This document shows, piece by piece, positions 1 through 7,800 of a DNA stretch of 64,000 nt (position 1 is the first letter of the stretch; each line of letters opens with the position of its first letter). The notes under the pieces are model-generated. The model made no database searches. It saw only the letters and a list, made by a program, of their open reading frames with translations, and had not been told where the DNA came from. Location of the stretch: contig NZ_JACJPF010000039.1 in assembly GCF_014695915.1 (NCBI RefSeq), forward strand, positions 1 through 64,000, written 5' to 3'. This DNA is from Trichocoleus sp. FACHB-40. Its GTDB lineage: Bacteria > Cyanobacteriota > Cyanobacteriia > Cyanobacteriales > FACHB-T130. Both the position numbers and the translations under genes were made by a program.

Positions 1-53
1 AGTAACTGGTTTAGCCTTTCTCTATCTTGTTCTCGTGGCAGGTTGTTGTTCAT
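1..53 (-). CDS. Possible 5' end of a gene running off the left edge
   Basis: A minus-strand ATG at 51-53 opens a frame that stays open to the window edge and reads MNNNLPREQDRERLNQLL. The charged composition looks like a protein N-terminus, but only 17 codons are visible and no good Shine-Dalgarno sequence lies at the right distance (AAGGA is about 15 bases upstream). It could be chance. No function can be assigned. Confidence 0.3.
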   Translation of the reverse strand, partial: MNNNLPREQDRERLNQL

Positions 54-293
54 GGAAGCGATATTCTATCCTTTATGTCCCCTTTGTCAATACCCCTCTA
101 CCTGAATCCTTACGCTACAAACTGTAACTAATCGTTAATTTTTAGAAAGTTGCGTGGTTTGAGTTGAGATGAGGAAACCCAACACTCTTTTTTACATTTG
201 TTGCTTAAGGCTTGCGCTTAACCCAAGAGTATGCGTCTATAATCTACTATTTAAAACCAAAATATGTAAAACAAACGGTAAATTTGGCGGCAG
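54..293. other. Intergenic region, no feature recognised
   Basis: AT-rich stretch between the possible minus-strand gene start at the left edge and the 3' end of uraH. The plus-strand frame here overlaps the end of uraH and has no family resemblance, so I treat it as chance. I see no strong hairpin. Confidence 0.4.
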
Positions 294-656
294 TTAGCTG
301 CCACGATAGGTACTATACGCCCAAGGCGACGCGAGTAGTGGAACATGGTAATGGGCGGTTGGATCGGCGATACCAAACTGTACCGGGACGCGATCTAAAA
401 AAGGTGGCGTAGCGATCGCATCTGACTTTTGAGCAAAGTAGTCCCCGACTGCAAACACCAACTCGTAAACACCTATCACCAATTCACCTTCAGATAGCAG
501 CGGCCGATCGGTGCGTCCATTAGCATTAGTACATACTTTTTTTAGTAATTTTTTTTTCCCACTTTCCGGTTCCAGCGACCATAATTCTATTGCCATATTA
601 CTAGCTGCACAGCCCTGAGTGGTATCGAGTACATGAGTCGTGAGACTAGCTGCCAT
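294..656 (-). CDS. uraH: 5-hydroxyisourate hydrolase (transthyretin-like)
   Basis: Hydrolyses 5-hydroxyisourate to OHCU, the second step of urate oxidation towards allantoin; expected to be cytosolic. At 120 residues the length is normal for the family. The N-terminal THVLDT motif carries His8, Arg48 lies in NGRTDRPLL, His102 and His104 lie in AHYHVPLLASPW, and the protein ends in the hallmark YRGS tetrapeptide; together these form the family's active site. The ATG follows a weak A-rich leader, and the family normally begins close to this point. No other purine-catabolism gene lies nearby, so it looks like a single-gene unit. The family assignment is seen directly in the motifs; the role in urate breakdown is family knowledge. 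Confidence 0.92.
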   Translation of the reverse strand: MAASLTTHVLDTTQGCAASNMAIELWSLEPESGKKKLLKKVCTNANGRTDRPLLSEGELVIGVYELVFAVGDYFAQKSDAIATPPFLDRVPVQFGIADPTAHYHVPLLASPWAYSTYRGS

Positions 657-878
657 AGTTTTACCAAAAAGTTAAGAGTTAGAGATATTTTATCAATTAA
701 AAAATAAAATACACGCTTGTTAACCCTAGCCCAGCTTGTATAATACCGTACTGTTTTCTAGCACTAACTTAAGAGCCGTGAGATTTATTTCATTTTAAGA
801 AACTTAAAGCCGTTGAAACTCTTTTGAAATCAACTTTACCTACTAACCGCGTAATCTATTTTAGGGACTATAACAATC

Positions 879-976
879 ATATAGCGGTTCTCGGTTGTGT
901 GAGGTACAGTCTCAAAACTGGAAAGCTTGATAATACTGGATTTTGGCGTACCTCACTCGTATAAGAACCGCTATAT
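879..976. repeat. MITE-like inverted repeat (ends ATATAGCGGTTCT)
   Basis: A 98-base element with imperfect terminal inverted repeats. The left end reads ATATAGCGGTTCT and then TGAGGTAC after a mismatched stretch; the right end is the reverse complement of the same two blocks. No coding capacity. It looks like a small non-autonomous mobile element. Confidence 0.6.
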
Positions 977-1062
977 TTTAGTTGTGAGCCAGCATTTCAG
1001 ATACCCGACTTCTTTAAGAAGTCGGGTATCTGGCATTCACGAATCATTTAGGACTGGTATAG
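971..1062. repeat. Dispersed MITE-like element with palindromic core (copy 1)
   Basis: The right end GAATCATTTAGGACTGGTAT matches the right ends of the elements near 10.6 and 28.0 kb. The left end is shortened and runs into the preceding element. The core (999-1031) is a nearly perfect 33-base palindrome with arms AGATACCCGACTTCTT, whose arm recurs in the 28.0 kb copy. Confidence 0.6.
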
Positions 1063-1250
1063 TTCCGGGTAAGCTTAAGCTTAACCCAGTGATTATCATA
1101 CTTTAGCGTTTTCTGGCAACCTACTGAATGTAGGAAAAAAATGTGACTTGAAAACTCCATAAATTCCATTTTAAACTTTTAATTCCCTTGTCCGGATGAT
1201 TCTCGCGTCCTCACAGACCTTAAAATAGTGAAAAACATAGAGAAAAGAGC

Positions 1251-1466
1251 ATGGCAGTAAAGAGTGGCGATTTAGTCCGCGCAGTTCGCGAGAAGTTGGA
1301 AAACAGTCTGGAATCTCAAGCTAGTGACTCCCGCTTTCCACCCTATATATTTGAAACCAAGGGTGAAGTTGTACAAGTGCGGGGTGACTACGCACTGATA
1401 AAATTTGGTCAGATGCCAGCACCTAACGTCTGGTTGCGTATGGATCAGCTCGAACCGTTCAAGTAA
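1251..1466 (+). CDS. ndhO: NAD(P)H-quinone oxidoreductase subunit O
   Basis: Small cyanobacterial and chloroplast-specific subunit of the NDH-1 complex in the thylakoid membrane, which works in respiration and cyclic electron flow. The 71-residue length is normal. The start [19 protein letters not shown], the central [16 protein letters not shown] (a small beta-barrel-like fold) and the end [11 protein letters not shown] are the family pattern. The gene stands alone, as ndhO often does. GAGAAAAGAG just before the ATG may serve as the ribosome binding site. Electron-transfer catalysis is not expected, because NdhO is a peripheral regulatory or stabilising subunit. Confidence 0.95.
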   Translation: MAVKSGDLVRAVREKLENSLESQASDSRFPPYIFETKGEVVQVRGDYALIKFGQMPAPNVWLRMDQLEPFK

Positions 1467-1509
1467 ACTTAAATCCTAATCCCATTTTACTTTTGTGAGG
1501 CTACACGTT

Positions 1510-1542
1510 TGATCCCCCCAACCCCCCTAAAAAAGGGGGGGC
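1510..1542. repeat. C-run/G-run hairpin repeat
   Basis: A run of six C, a TAAAAAA loop and a run of seven G, preceded by GATCCCCCCAA. This resembles a common dispersed cyanobacterial intergenic hairpin. It lies 44 bases after ndhO and could end its transcript, although no T-tract follows. Confidence 0.5.
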
Positions 1543-1752
1543 TAAGAAAAGCGATTACTGTAGCGGGAAAAAAGTGAGAAGGTGTAGCTTAAAAATATCT
1601 CTGTGGATAGATGACTGGTGTAGTAGCGGTGAAACAGGGCTGATAAAAATTTCTCCAAAGCGATCGCATCTACGGTAAAATCCGCGACGGTCAGGCTGTC
1701 GAAACGGGTCAAAATATTACAAACTAAACCCGTAGCGATCGCGTGTGATTAT

Positions 1753-2730
1753 ATGCCCTTTTCTCCTTTCTCCCCAACTCCGGCGAGTCATTTGCACCGC
1801 GTCTCTATCGTCGGCGGTGCTGGCAAGGTTGGGAGTACCCTAGCTCAACGGATTGCCGAAAAAAATCTCGCAGACGTGGTATTGCTAGATGTGGTTGATG
1901 GTTTGCCCAAGGGGATTGCCCTGGATTTGATGGAAGCGCGGGGGATAGAAGCTCACGATTGCCAGATTTCGGGTACGAGTGACTATGCAGATACAGCAGG
2001 ATCTGATGTGGTGGTAATTACCGCAGGTTTAGCGCGCAAACCGGGAATGAGTCGGGATGACTTAATTAAAACTAATGCTAGAATTGTAGTGGAAGCGGCG
2101 AAAAATGCGATCGCTTACTCCCCAGACGCTATCTTAATCGTCGTCACCAATCCCCTTGACGTGATGACCTATCTAGCCAAGCAAGCTACAGATTTACCGC
2201 GCGATCGGGTTATGGGTATGGCAGGCGTTCTCGATTCCGCCAGATTTCAAACCTTTATCGCAATGGAATTAGGAATTTGCAGTGTCGATATCCAGGCAAT
2301 GGTTCTCGGCGGTCACGGAGATTTGATGGTGCCATTGCCTGCTTACTCCACCGTCAGAGGCATTCCAATTACAGAACTGATGGATAGCGCCACGATTGAG
2401 CGATTGATACACAGAACCCGCCAGGGTGGGGCGGAGATTGTGGAATTGATGCAGACTGGCGGCGCATACTTTACCCCCGCTTCCTCAACCTGCTTAATGG
2501 TAGAAGCGATTTTACAAAACCAGTCGCGCCTGATTCCGGCGGCAGCGTATCTTCAGGGCGAATATGGATTGCAAGATGTTTTTATCGGAGTTCCCTGTCG
2601 CCTGGGACGTGGCGGTATCGAAAGCATTTTGGAACTTCGTCTGTCTGAAGCTGAACGTGATGCCCTCCATACTTCCGCGAAATCTGTGCGCGAGAGTATT
2701 GAGCAAGCGATCACTATGCTTAAACGGTAG
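1753..2730 (+). CDS. mdh: Malate dehydrogenase (LDH-like type)
   Basis: Interconverts malate and oxaloacetate with NAD in the cytosol. The 325-residue length fits the LDH-like malate dehydrogenases. The Rossmann glycine motif GGAGKVGS is at residues 21-28, with an acidic residue (Asp46 or Asp49) at the end of strand two for NAD binding. Arg95 and Arg101 in ARKPGMSRDD, Asp161 and Arg164 in VLDSARF, and His188 in GGHGD are the substrate-binding and proton-relay residues. Arginine at the substrate-loop position favours malate over lactate dehydrogenase. No good ribosome binding site precedes the ATG; the first 15 residues are non-conserved, and a slightly later start cannot be excluded. Confidence 0.94.
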   Translation: MPFSPFSPTPASHLHRVSIVGGAGKVGSTLAQRIAEKNLADVVLLDVVDGLPKGIALDLMEARGIEAHDCQISGTSDYADTAGSDVVVITAGLARKPGMSRDDLIKTNARIVVEAAKNAIAYSPDAILIVVTNPLDVMTYLAKQATDLPRDRVMGMAGVLDSARFQTFIAMELGICSVDIQAMVLGGHGDLMVPLPAYSTVRGIPITELMDSATIERLIHRTRQGGAEIVELMQTGGAYFTPASSTCLMVEAILQNQSRLIPAAAYLQGEYGLQDVFIGVPCRLGRGGIESILELRLSEAERDALHTSAKSVRESIEQAITMLKR

Positions 2731-2827
2731 GGTGTCCCTTGGCGTTTGAACGATTTTAACCCCAAGGGTAGGTTGCCTCGTAAGCACCTGAGAAGGTTTC
2801 AAGTTGAACTCTTAAGTGACCAAACCT

Positions 2828-2852
2828 GTAGGGTGGGCAATGCCCACCCTAC
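2828..2852. repeat. Palindromic repeat between convergent mdh and psbY
   Basis: A 25-base near-perfect palindrome, TGTAGGGTGGGCA followed by its complement. It lies between the convergent ends of mdh and psbY, where it could act as a two-way terminator. A degenerate relative (GGTGAGCAATGCCCACCC) is present near 35.58 kb. Confidence 0.55.
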
Positions 2853-2870
2853 GCAGATGAGTTTTGTTTA

Positions 2871-2990
2871 CTATCTGTTAAGAAAACCTTGGATTTGTTT
2901 CAAGGCATACGGAAGAATGTTAAACGCAGCCCAACTAGCAGCCAGGATGACAGGCAGTAGAACCACTGCTATACGCAAATCGATATCCAT
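2871..2990 (-). CDS. psbY: Photosystem II protein PsbY
   Basis: A 39-residue single-span membrane protein at the periphery of photosystem II. The sequence runs MDIDLRIAVVLLPVILAASW, then an NILPYALKQIQGFL stretch and a short basic end, which is the PsbY pattern: a short acidic N-terminus, one hydrophobic helix (about residues 6-25) and an amphipathic tail. A longer in-frame extension to 3104 exists but has no resemblance to the family, so I chose the ATG at 2988-2990, which has GAGGGAACTGAG just upstream. It follows the gamma-carbonic-anhydrase-like gene on the same strand, 97 bases away. Confidence 0.85.
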   Translation of the reverse strand: MDIDLRIAVVLLPVILAASWAAFNILPYALKQIQGFLNR

Positions 2991-3087
2991 TCTCAGTTCC
3001 CTCGCTTGATGCTTGAAGATTTTTAAAAAATTCTCATTTTTAATTGTTATCCGAACCGGGTCAGTTTTACACACCAACGCCAAACAA

Positions 3088-3624
3088 TTAGTAAAGCGTT
3101 GCAAATCCCAGATCCGTACCCTTACCTGCGTGGACTAAGGCTAACTTCTGATAGCTCCTCGCGTGTTCGATAAGTTCTGCCGCCTCCTCTGGAGAGACAT
3201 CGCGCGATCGCTTCGCCGGGACACCCACCATCAGCGACAAAGGCGGCACATCTTTAGTCACCACGCAGCCAGCACCGATAATACTACCAGCACCCACTCG
3301 CACACCGTCCAGCACCACAGCACCAATCCCAATCAGGCATCCTCGCTCAATATGAGCCGAATGAATCACCGCGCCATGCCCTACAGTAACCCAATCTTCC
3401 AAAATGGTTGGTTTGCCCGGATCGCCATGTAAAATAGCACCATCTTGGATATTCGTTCCTTCTCCAATTTCAATGCGCTCAATATCCGCCCGTACAACCG
3501 CCCCGTACCAGATGCTAACCCCAGAGGCAATCTTTACCCAACCCATAACAACAGCATTCGGCGCGACAAAGGCAGCTAAAGAAAGATCCGGACTAGACCA
3601 ATAAGAGGAAGAGGTTGGAAACAT
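3088..3624 (-). CDS. Gamma-carbonic-anhydrase-like hexapeptide-repeat protein
   Basis: A left-handed beta-helix protein of the gamma-carbonic-anhydrase/YrdA/PaaY group, about 178 residues. Hexapeptide repeats fill the middle. The three zinc-ligand histidines of the family are visible: one in AILHGD and two spaced by five in VGHGAVIHSAH. The C-terminal helix (SPEEAAELIEHARSYQKLA) is also typical. The frame extends upstream to 3699, but the homologous region begins at MFPTSSSYW, so I take the ATG at 3622-3624. It lacks the long C-terminal repeats of CcmM, so it is not the carboxysome protein. Actual carbonic anhydrase activity is uncertain for this subgroup. Confidence 0.85.
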   Translation of the reverse strand: MFPTSSSYWSSPDLSLAAFVAPNAVVMGWVKIASGVSIWYGAVVRADIERIEIGEGTNIQDGAILHGDPGKPTILEDWVTVGHGAVIHSAHIERGCLIGIGAVVLDGVRVGAGSIIGAGCVVTKDVPPLSLMVGVPAKRSRDVSPEEAAELIEHARSYQKLALVHAGKGTDLGFATLY

Positions 3625-3739
3625 TTGGCGTTCGTTGTTCACAGGCTCAATCAATGGACAGAATGCCCACAAGCACTCCAACAGATATAATAAAGCCACT
3701 GCGACTGTTGCATAGAGAATATATGCCGATACGCATTAC

Positions 3740-4249
3740 ATGATGAATCCAGGTTTACAGTATCCCATCTTCGGCGCGGAGATTCACTGCCCTCACTGCC
3801 GCCAGACAATTCCAGCCTTGACGCTAACTGATACCTATCTGTGTCCGCGTCATGGAGCCTTTGAGGCAGACCCGAAAACTGGTGAACTGGTTCATCTACA
3901 GTCCGGGCGTCACTGGCGCAGGTGGAATGATGAATGGTACAGGCAGCATACGCATCCAGACGGAATTCGGTTTGAAATTCACGAAGCGCTAGACCGACTC
4001 TATACCCAAGGCTACCGGGCGACGCGGGTTATTATTGCCAGTCGCTATCGGGAGTTGATTAGCGCTTACCTTGAGCGCAGTACGCCTTGGCGGGGTCAAT
4101 CAGACCCGCCACGACCGAGGCTTTATGGCTTGCCAGTTGAGTTTAGTCCGGAACCAGAAGAGGAACCTTGCTGGGAAGTGATTAATTTCGATTTGGAAAA
4201 AGAACCGGGTATCCCTGTGCGATATCCTTATTTTCGGTTGTTTGAGTGA
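3740..4249 (+). CDS. Conserved cyanobacterial zinc-ribbon-like protein
   Basis: A 169-residue soluble protein. Near the N-terminus CPHC (residues 18-21) and CPRH (about 35-38) form a probable zinc knuckle. A Trp-rich segment (HWRRWNDEWYRQH) and an amphipathic helix with EALDRLYTQGYRATRVII follow, and the end is WEVINFDLEKEPGIPVRYPYF. It resembles an uncharacterised family confined to cyanobacteria (I recall it as TIGR02652, from memory only). It is divergent from the gamma-carbonic-anhydrase-like gene and 29 bases upstream of the VOC gene. Function unknown. Confidence 0.75.
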   Translation: MMNPGLQYPIFGAEIHCPHCRQTIPALTLTDTYLCPRHGAFEADPKTGELVHLQSGRHWRRWNDEWYRQHTHPDGIRFEIHEALDRLYTQGYRATRVIIASRYRELISAYLERSTPWRGQSDPPRPRLYGLPVEFSPEPEEEPCWEVINFDLEKEPGIPVRYPYFRLFE

Positions 4250-4278
4250 TCAAGCGATTTTAGATCCAAAATTGAAAG

Positions 4279-4719
4279 ATGCACCACGCTTCGATCAGGA
4301 CGGCGAATATTCATCGCGCGATCGCATTCTACGAGCAATTAGGCTTTACAGTATGCGATCGCTTCACTACTGGCTACACCCTCGCCTGCTGGATGGAGGG
4401 TAGTCTTGGACGTATCGAACTGATCCAAATTCCGGAACCGAAACCAGCCCCCGACGCTTTTGGAGATGAGCATTACGTCGGTTACTACCACTTATCCTTT
4501 GATATTACCAACGCCGCATCTGACCTTCCGGCCTGGTTAATCTCGCTTAAAGAACGCTTTGACGAGGCAGCAAAAAATAATCCAGAACAATTTGAACCAC
4601 TGAAGGTGCTTTTAGAGCCGACACAGCAAATGATCAGCGATCGCGTCTACGAAGTCGCCTTTATTGCCGATACCGATGGACTCCCCCTCGAATTTATCCG
4701 AGTTTTGAGTAACGCTTAG
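4279..4719 (+). CDS. VOC (glyoxalase/dioxygenase fold) family protein
   Basis: 146 residues with the vicinal-oxygen-chelate fold. The first repeat is MHHASIRTANIHRAIAFYEQ with His2 or His3 at the usual metal position and an FYEQLGFTV strand; the second half ends in VAFIADTDGLPLEFIRV, where the Glu near the end is the typical metal ligand. The central YYHLSFDITNA supplies another histidine. The gene lies just downstream of the zinc-knuckle gene and may share its transcript. The fold is clear from sequence, but the substrate (lyase, dioxygenase or resistance type) cannot be inferred. Confidence 0.8.
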   Translation: MHHASIRTANIHRAIAFYEQLGFTVCDRFTTGYTLACWMEGSLGRIELIQIPEPKPAPDAFGDEHYVGYYHLSFDITNAASDLPAWLISLKERFDEAAKNNPEQFEPLKVLLEPTQQMISDRVYEVAFIADTDGLPLEFIRVLSNA

Positions 4720-4812
4720 AGGAAAATTTTCAACGCCGAGGTACGCGCCATATTCGCCTAGAGGAACACAAAGGAAATTTGGCGTTGCTGATTTTAGATA
4801 GATAGCCCATTT

Positions 4813-7800
4813 CTACCCATTTATCGGGATAGAAATAACAAACTCCGAGCCATACCCTAAAGAAGAATTCACCTCCAACGTCCCCTGGTGTTTTTCTTCA
4901 ACAATTTGGCGGGCAATAGACAATCCTAAACCCGTTCCTTGACCAACAGGCTTGGTTGTGAAGAGGTGATCGAAGATTTTTTGTTTCACTTCATCAGAGA
5001 TACCACCTCCATTGTCCTTAATTTTAATCAAAGCTCGTTCCCCCTTTTCGCTCACAGCAGTTTGAATAGCAATTTGGTTGGGTAGGGATTGAATCTCACT
5101 AAAGCTACGTCCCTTACTTTGTTCTTCTAGAACATCAATGGCATTTGCCAAGATATTCATAAATACCTGATTTAGCTGTCCAGGGAAGCATTCGACTAGA
5201 GGCAAATTTCCATACTCTTTGACAATTTCAATTGCAGGGCGGGTTTCATTTGCTTTTAGACGATGCTTGAGAATCAGGATAGTGCTGTCGAGCCCATCGT
5301 GAATATTGAAAGGAACTGGGCGATCGCTATCTGCCCTCGAAAACGTTCTCAAACTTGTACTGATACTGCGGATGCGATCGACTCCCTCCTTCATCGAGCC
5401 AATCAATTTAGGCAAATCTTCTCGCAAATACTCCAAGTCTATATCCTCAATTTCTGCTTCAATTTCCACTCCGGGAACGGGAAACTTTTCTTGATAAAGG
5501 TCGATTAAGTTAAATAAATCCTGTACATAATACTGAGCAGGTTGCAGGTTTCCTGCAATAAAGCCTACAGGATTGTTGATTTCGTGGGCTACCCCTGCGA
5601 CTAAATTTCCGAGAGCAGACATCTTCTCATTTTGTACCAGTTGCAGTTGCATCTGTTTGAGATCGTTAAGATAAAGCTCTAGTTTTTGAGCATACTCCTG
5701 AGATTGCTGATACAGACGAGCGTTCTGTAAGGAAATTGCCGCTTGGGAGCAGAGGATGTTGAGAATGCCGACCTGATCGCCCGTGAATGCCCCAGTTGTC
5801 AAATTATTTTCCAAGTACAGAATTCCCATCATTTTGCCTTGATGGAGAATCGGAGTACACAGAATGCTCTTAGGTTGCTGCTGCTTCATATAAGGGTCAG
5901 AAGCAAATGTTAATTGAGTCGTCGCATCATCGAAAACTAGGGTTTCTTTAGTCCGTTTGACGTAGTTAATGATAGTTGGGGGAATTTCTTGGCTCTGCCC
6001 AATCAAAACATCTTGCAAAATGCAGTCTTGGCGAGCGCTACAGTGAACGGCGATCTTCCAATTTCCCTCTTCGTTTAAAATTAATACTCCTGTTTGCGCT
6101 CCGGCATTTTTCACCACCACTTGCATCAGCGTAGAGAGCAACTGATCGAGCTGAATTTCGCTAGAGAGAGCTTGAGAAGCTTTGATAACTGCTGGTAAAT
6201 CTATTACTGTGCTACTCGTACTCCCAGCAATTGTTTGGTTTTTGGTAGAAGATGAGGTGCCATTGGAGATAGCCCCTGCCTCGAACGAACGAGTTTTATT
6301 CTGTTGCAGAATCGGAGCAAGCAGTTGAGGGTAGCGTTCTTCTAGATCGTCAATCTTTGCTTTAGCCTCCCAACGAGAGTAGCAATAGTAGGCATCAATT
6401 AGATAAAGTTGAGCAATTTTTTCTTTCCCCCATTGTAAATAAAATTTTGCAGCCAGCTCGTTTGCTAAAGCTTCTTCATTGAGGTATTTGTTTTCTTTAG
6501 CTAGAGCGATCGCGCGATCGTAAAAATCCATCGCCTCAACTTGCTGCCCTAAAATGCGATGGCGCTCTGCCTCCACCAAATAGAACTTATGCAAGTGATT
6601 CATCGGAGCATAATCTGCCCATCGCTTACTTTTTGCCTGATTTTCTGCTACTTTTTCGAGCAGTGCCGCTTGTTTTTCTGCATCAGCCTCGGCATACACC
6701 GCTAAGTACGTTAGAGACCCGTAGAAATAAATTAGCGAATACTGAAGCCCTGCTGTTAGAGCATCCGAATATTGCTCTGCAAGCACGGCATTTTCCAGTG
6801 CTTGTTGATAGTTTTCAAACAAATAACCGAGAATCAACTTGCTAAGATAAACGGTGCAAATCGCATACTGCACGTTATTAGCTTGATGCTGCGGTATCAT
6901 GATGTCTTCATCATAAGCTTCCCCAACCATACGGCAGGGATTATCGGTTTTGCCTCGCAAGTTCAAAACAGCCTGCCGAAAAATTTTCACGAAACTGAGT
7001 GCGTTTCCCTGACGAATCTGATGAATAGCGCGCTCAAAGGTTTCTGTCTCCCGCTCCATTTCCGTTAAGTCTCTGCCCATAGAGAAAGAAAGCGCCGTAT
7101 AATTGTAAAGTCCATAGGCAGCATATTCTAATTCTCCTGCTTCTAGGGCAATTTGATGGGCTTCTAATAAGAATGGCAAAGACTCTTGGGGGTAGCACTT
7201 CCAAGGACGGACATAGCCATAAACAAGATTGTAGATTTTAGTTTTTAAGTCTTTGCTTTTCAGATTATTTAGCAGGACTAAAGCTACCTCACCTGATTGA
7301 TAGCCGATATCAATATCTCCTCCTGTTCCTGCATGAATTAAACCGTATAAAGCATAAATAAAAGCCGATGTAGGGGCATTTCCATAAGTGAGAGATAGTT
7401 CTATTGGCTTGCACACAATCAGCGGGAATAATTTTGATGCAGACTGATAAGAAGCCGATACAACCGTACCTAAAATTCGCAGTGCTGCCAGATAATAAGA
7501 ATCGGTCATCTCTGGAAGATTAATCAATTCTTCCAACGTGTGGCTGGCGAACTTGCGTTTTGTTTCATCCTGGGTTTGCTGAACTTTTTCCGGGCTGGGA
7601 TTCTCTGGAAATTCTACGCCCAGTTGTTTGAGAATGAGCAGAGCAGTCTGTTCTGCTAAGGGTAAATTATTCTGAGCGATGCAACTTTGAATTTGGACTG
7701 TATAAACTTTTACAGTATCCAGAGAGGTTCGGGCTTGCTGCAATACGATTTGTGACTGTTGCTCCATTTGTGCAAAATCACCGCTCAGGAATGCCGCTTC

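Larger units (their letters stand above)
657..1250. other. Long intergenic region with repeats between uraH and ndhO
   Basis: No coding capacity. It carries two adjacent inverted-repeat elements, listed separately, near its middle. The 190 bases before ndhO are AT-rich and should hold its promoter, but I cannot point to a convincing -35/-10 pair. Confidence 0.5.

Noticed and set aside
212-412. A 66-residue plus-strand frame over the uraH 3' region
   Set aside because: It overlaps a well-supported gene on the other strand and has no family resemblance.
1467-1752. A second coding region between ndhO and mdh
   Set aside because: Only a hairpin repeat and short frames are present.
2871-3104. 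77-residue form of PsbY
   Set aside because: The first 38 residues are not PsbY-like; the 39-residue form is the family length.
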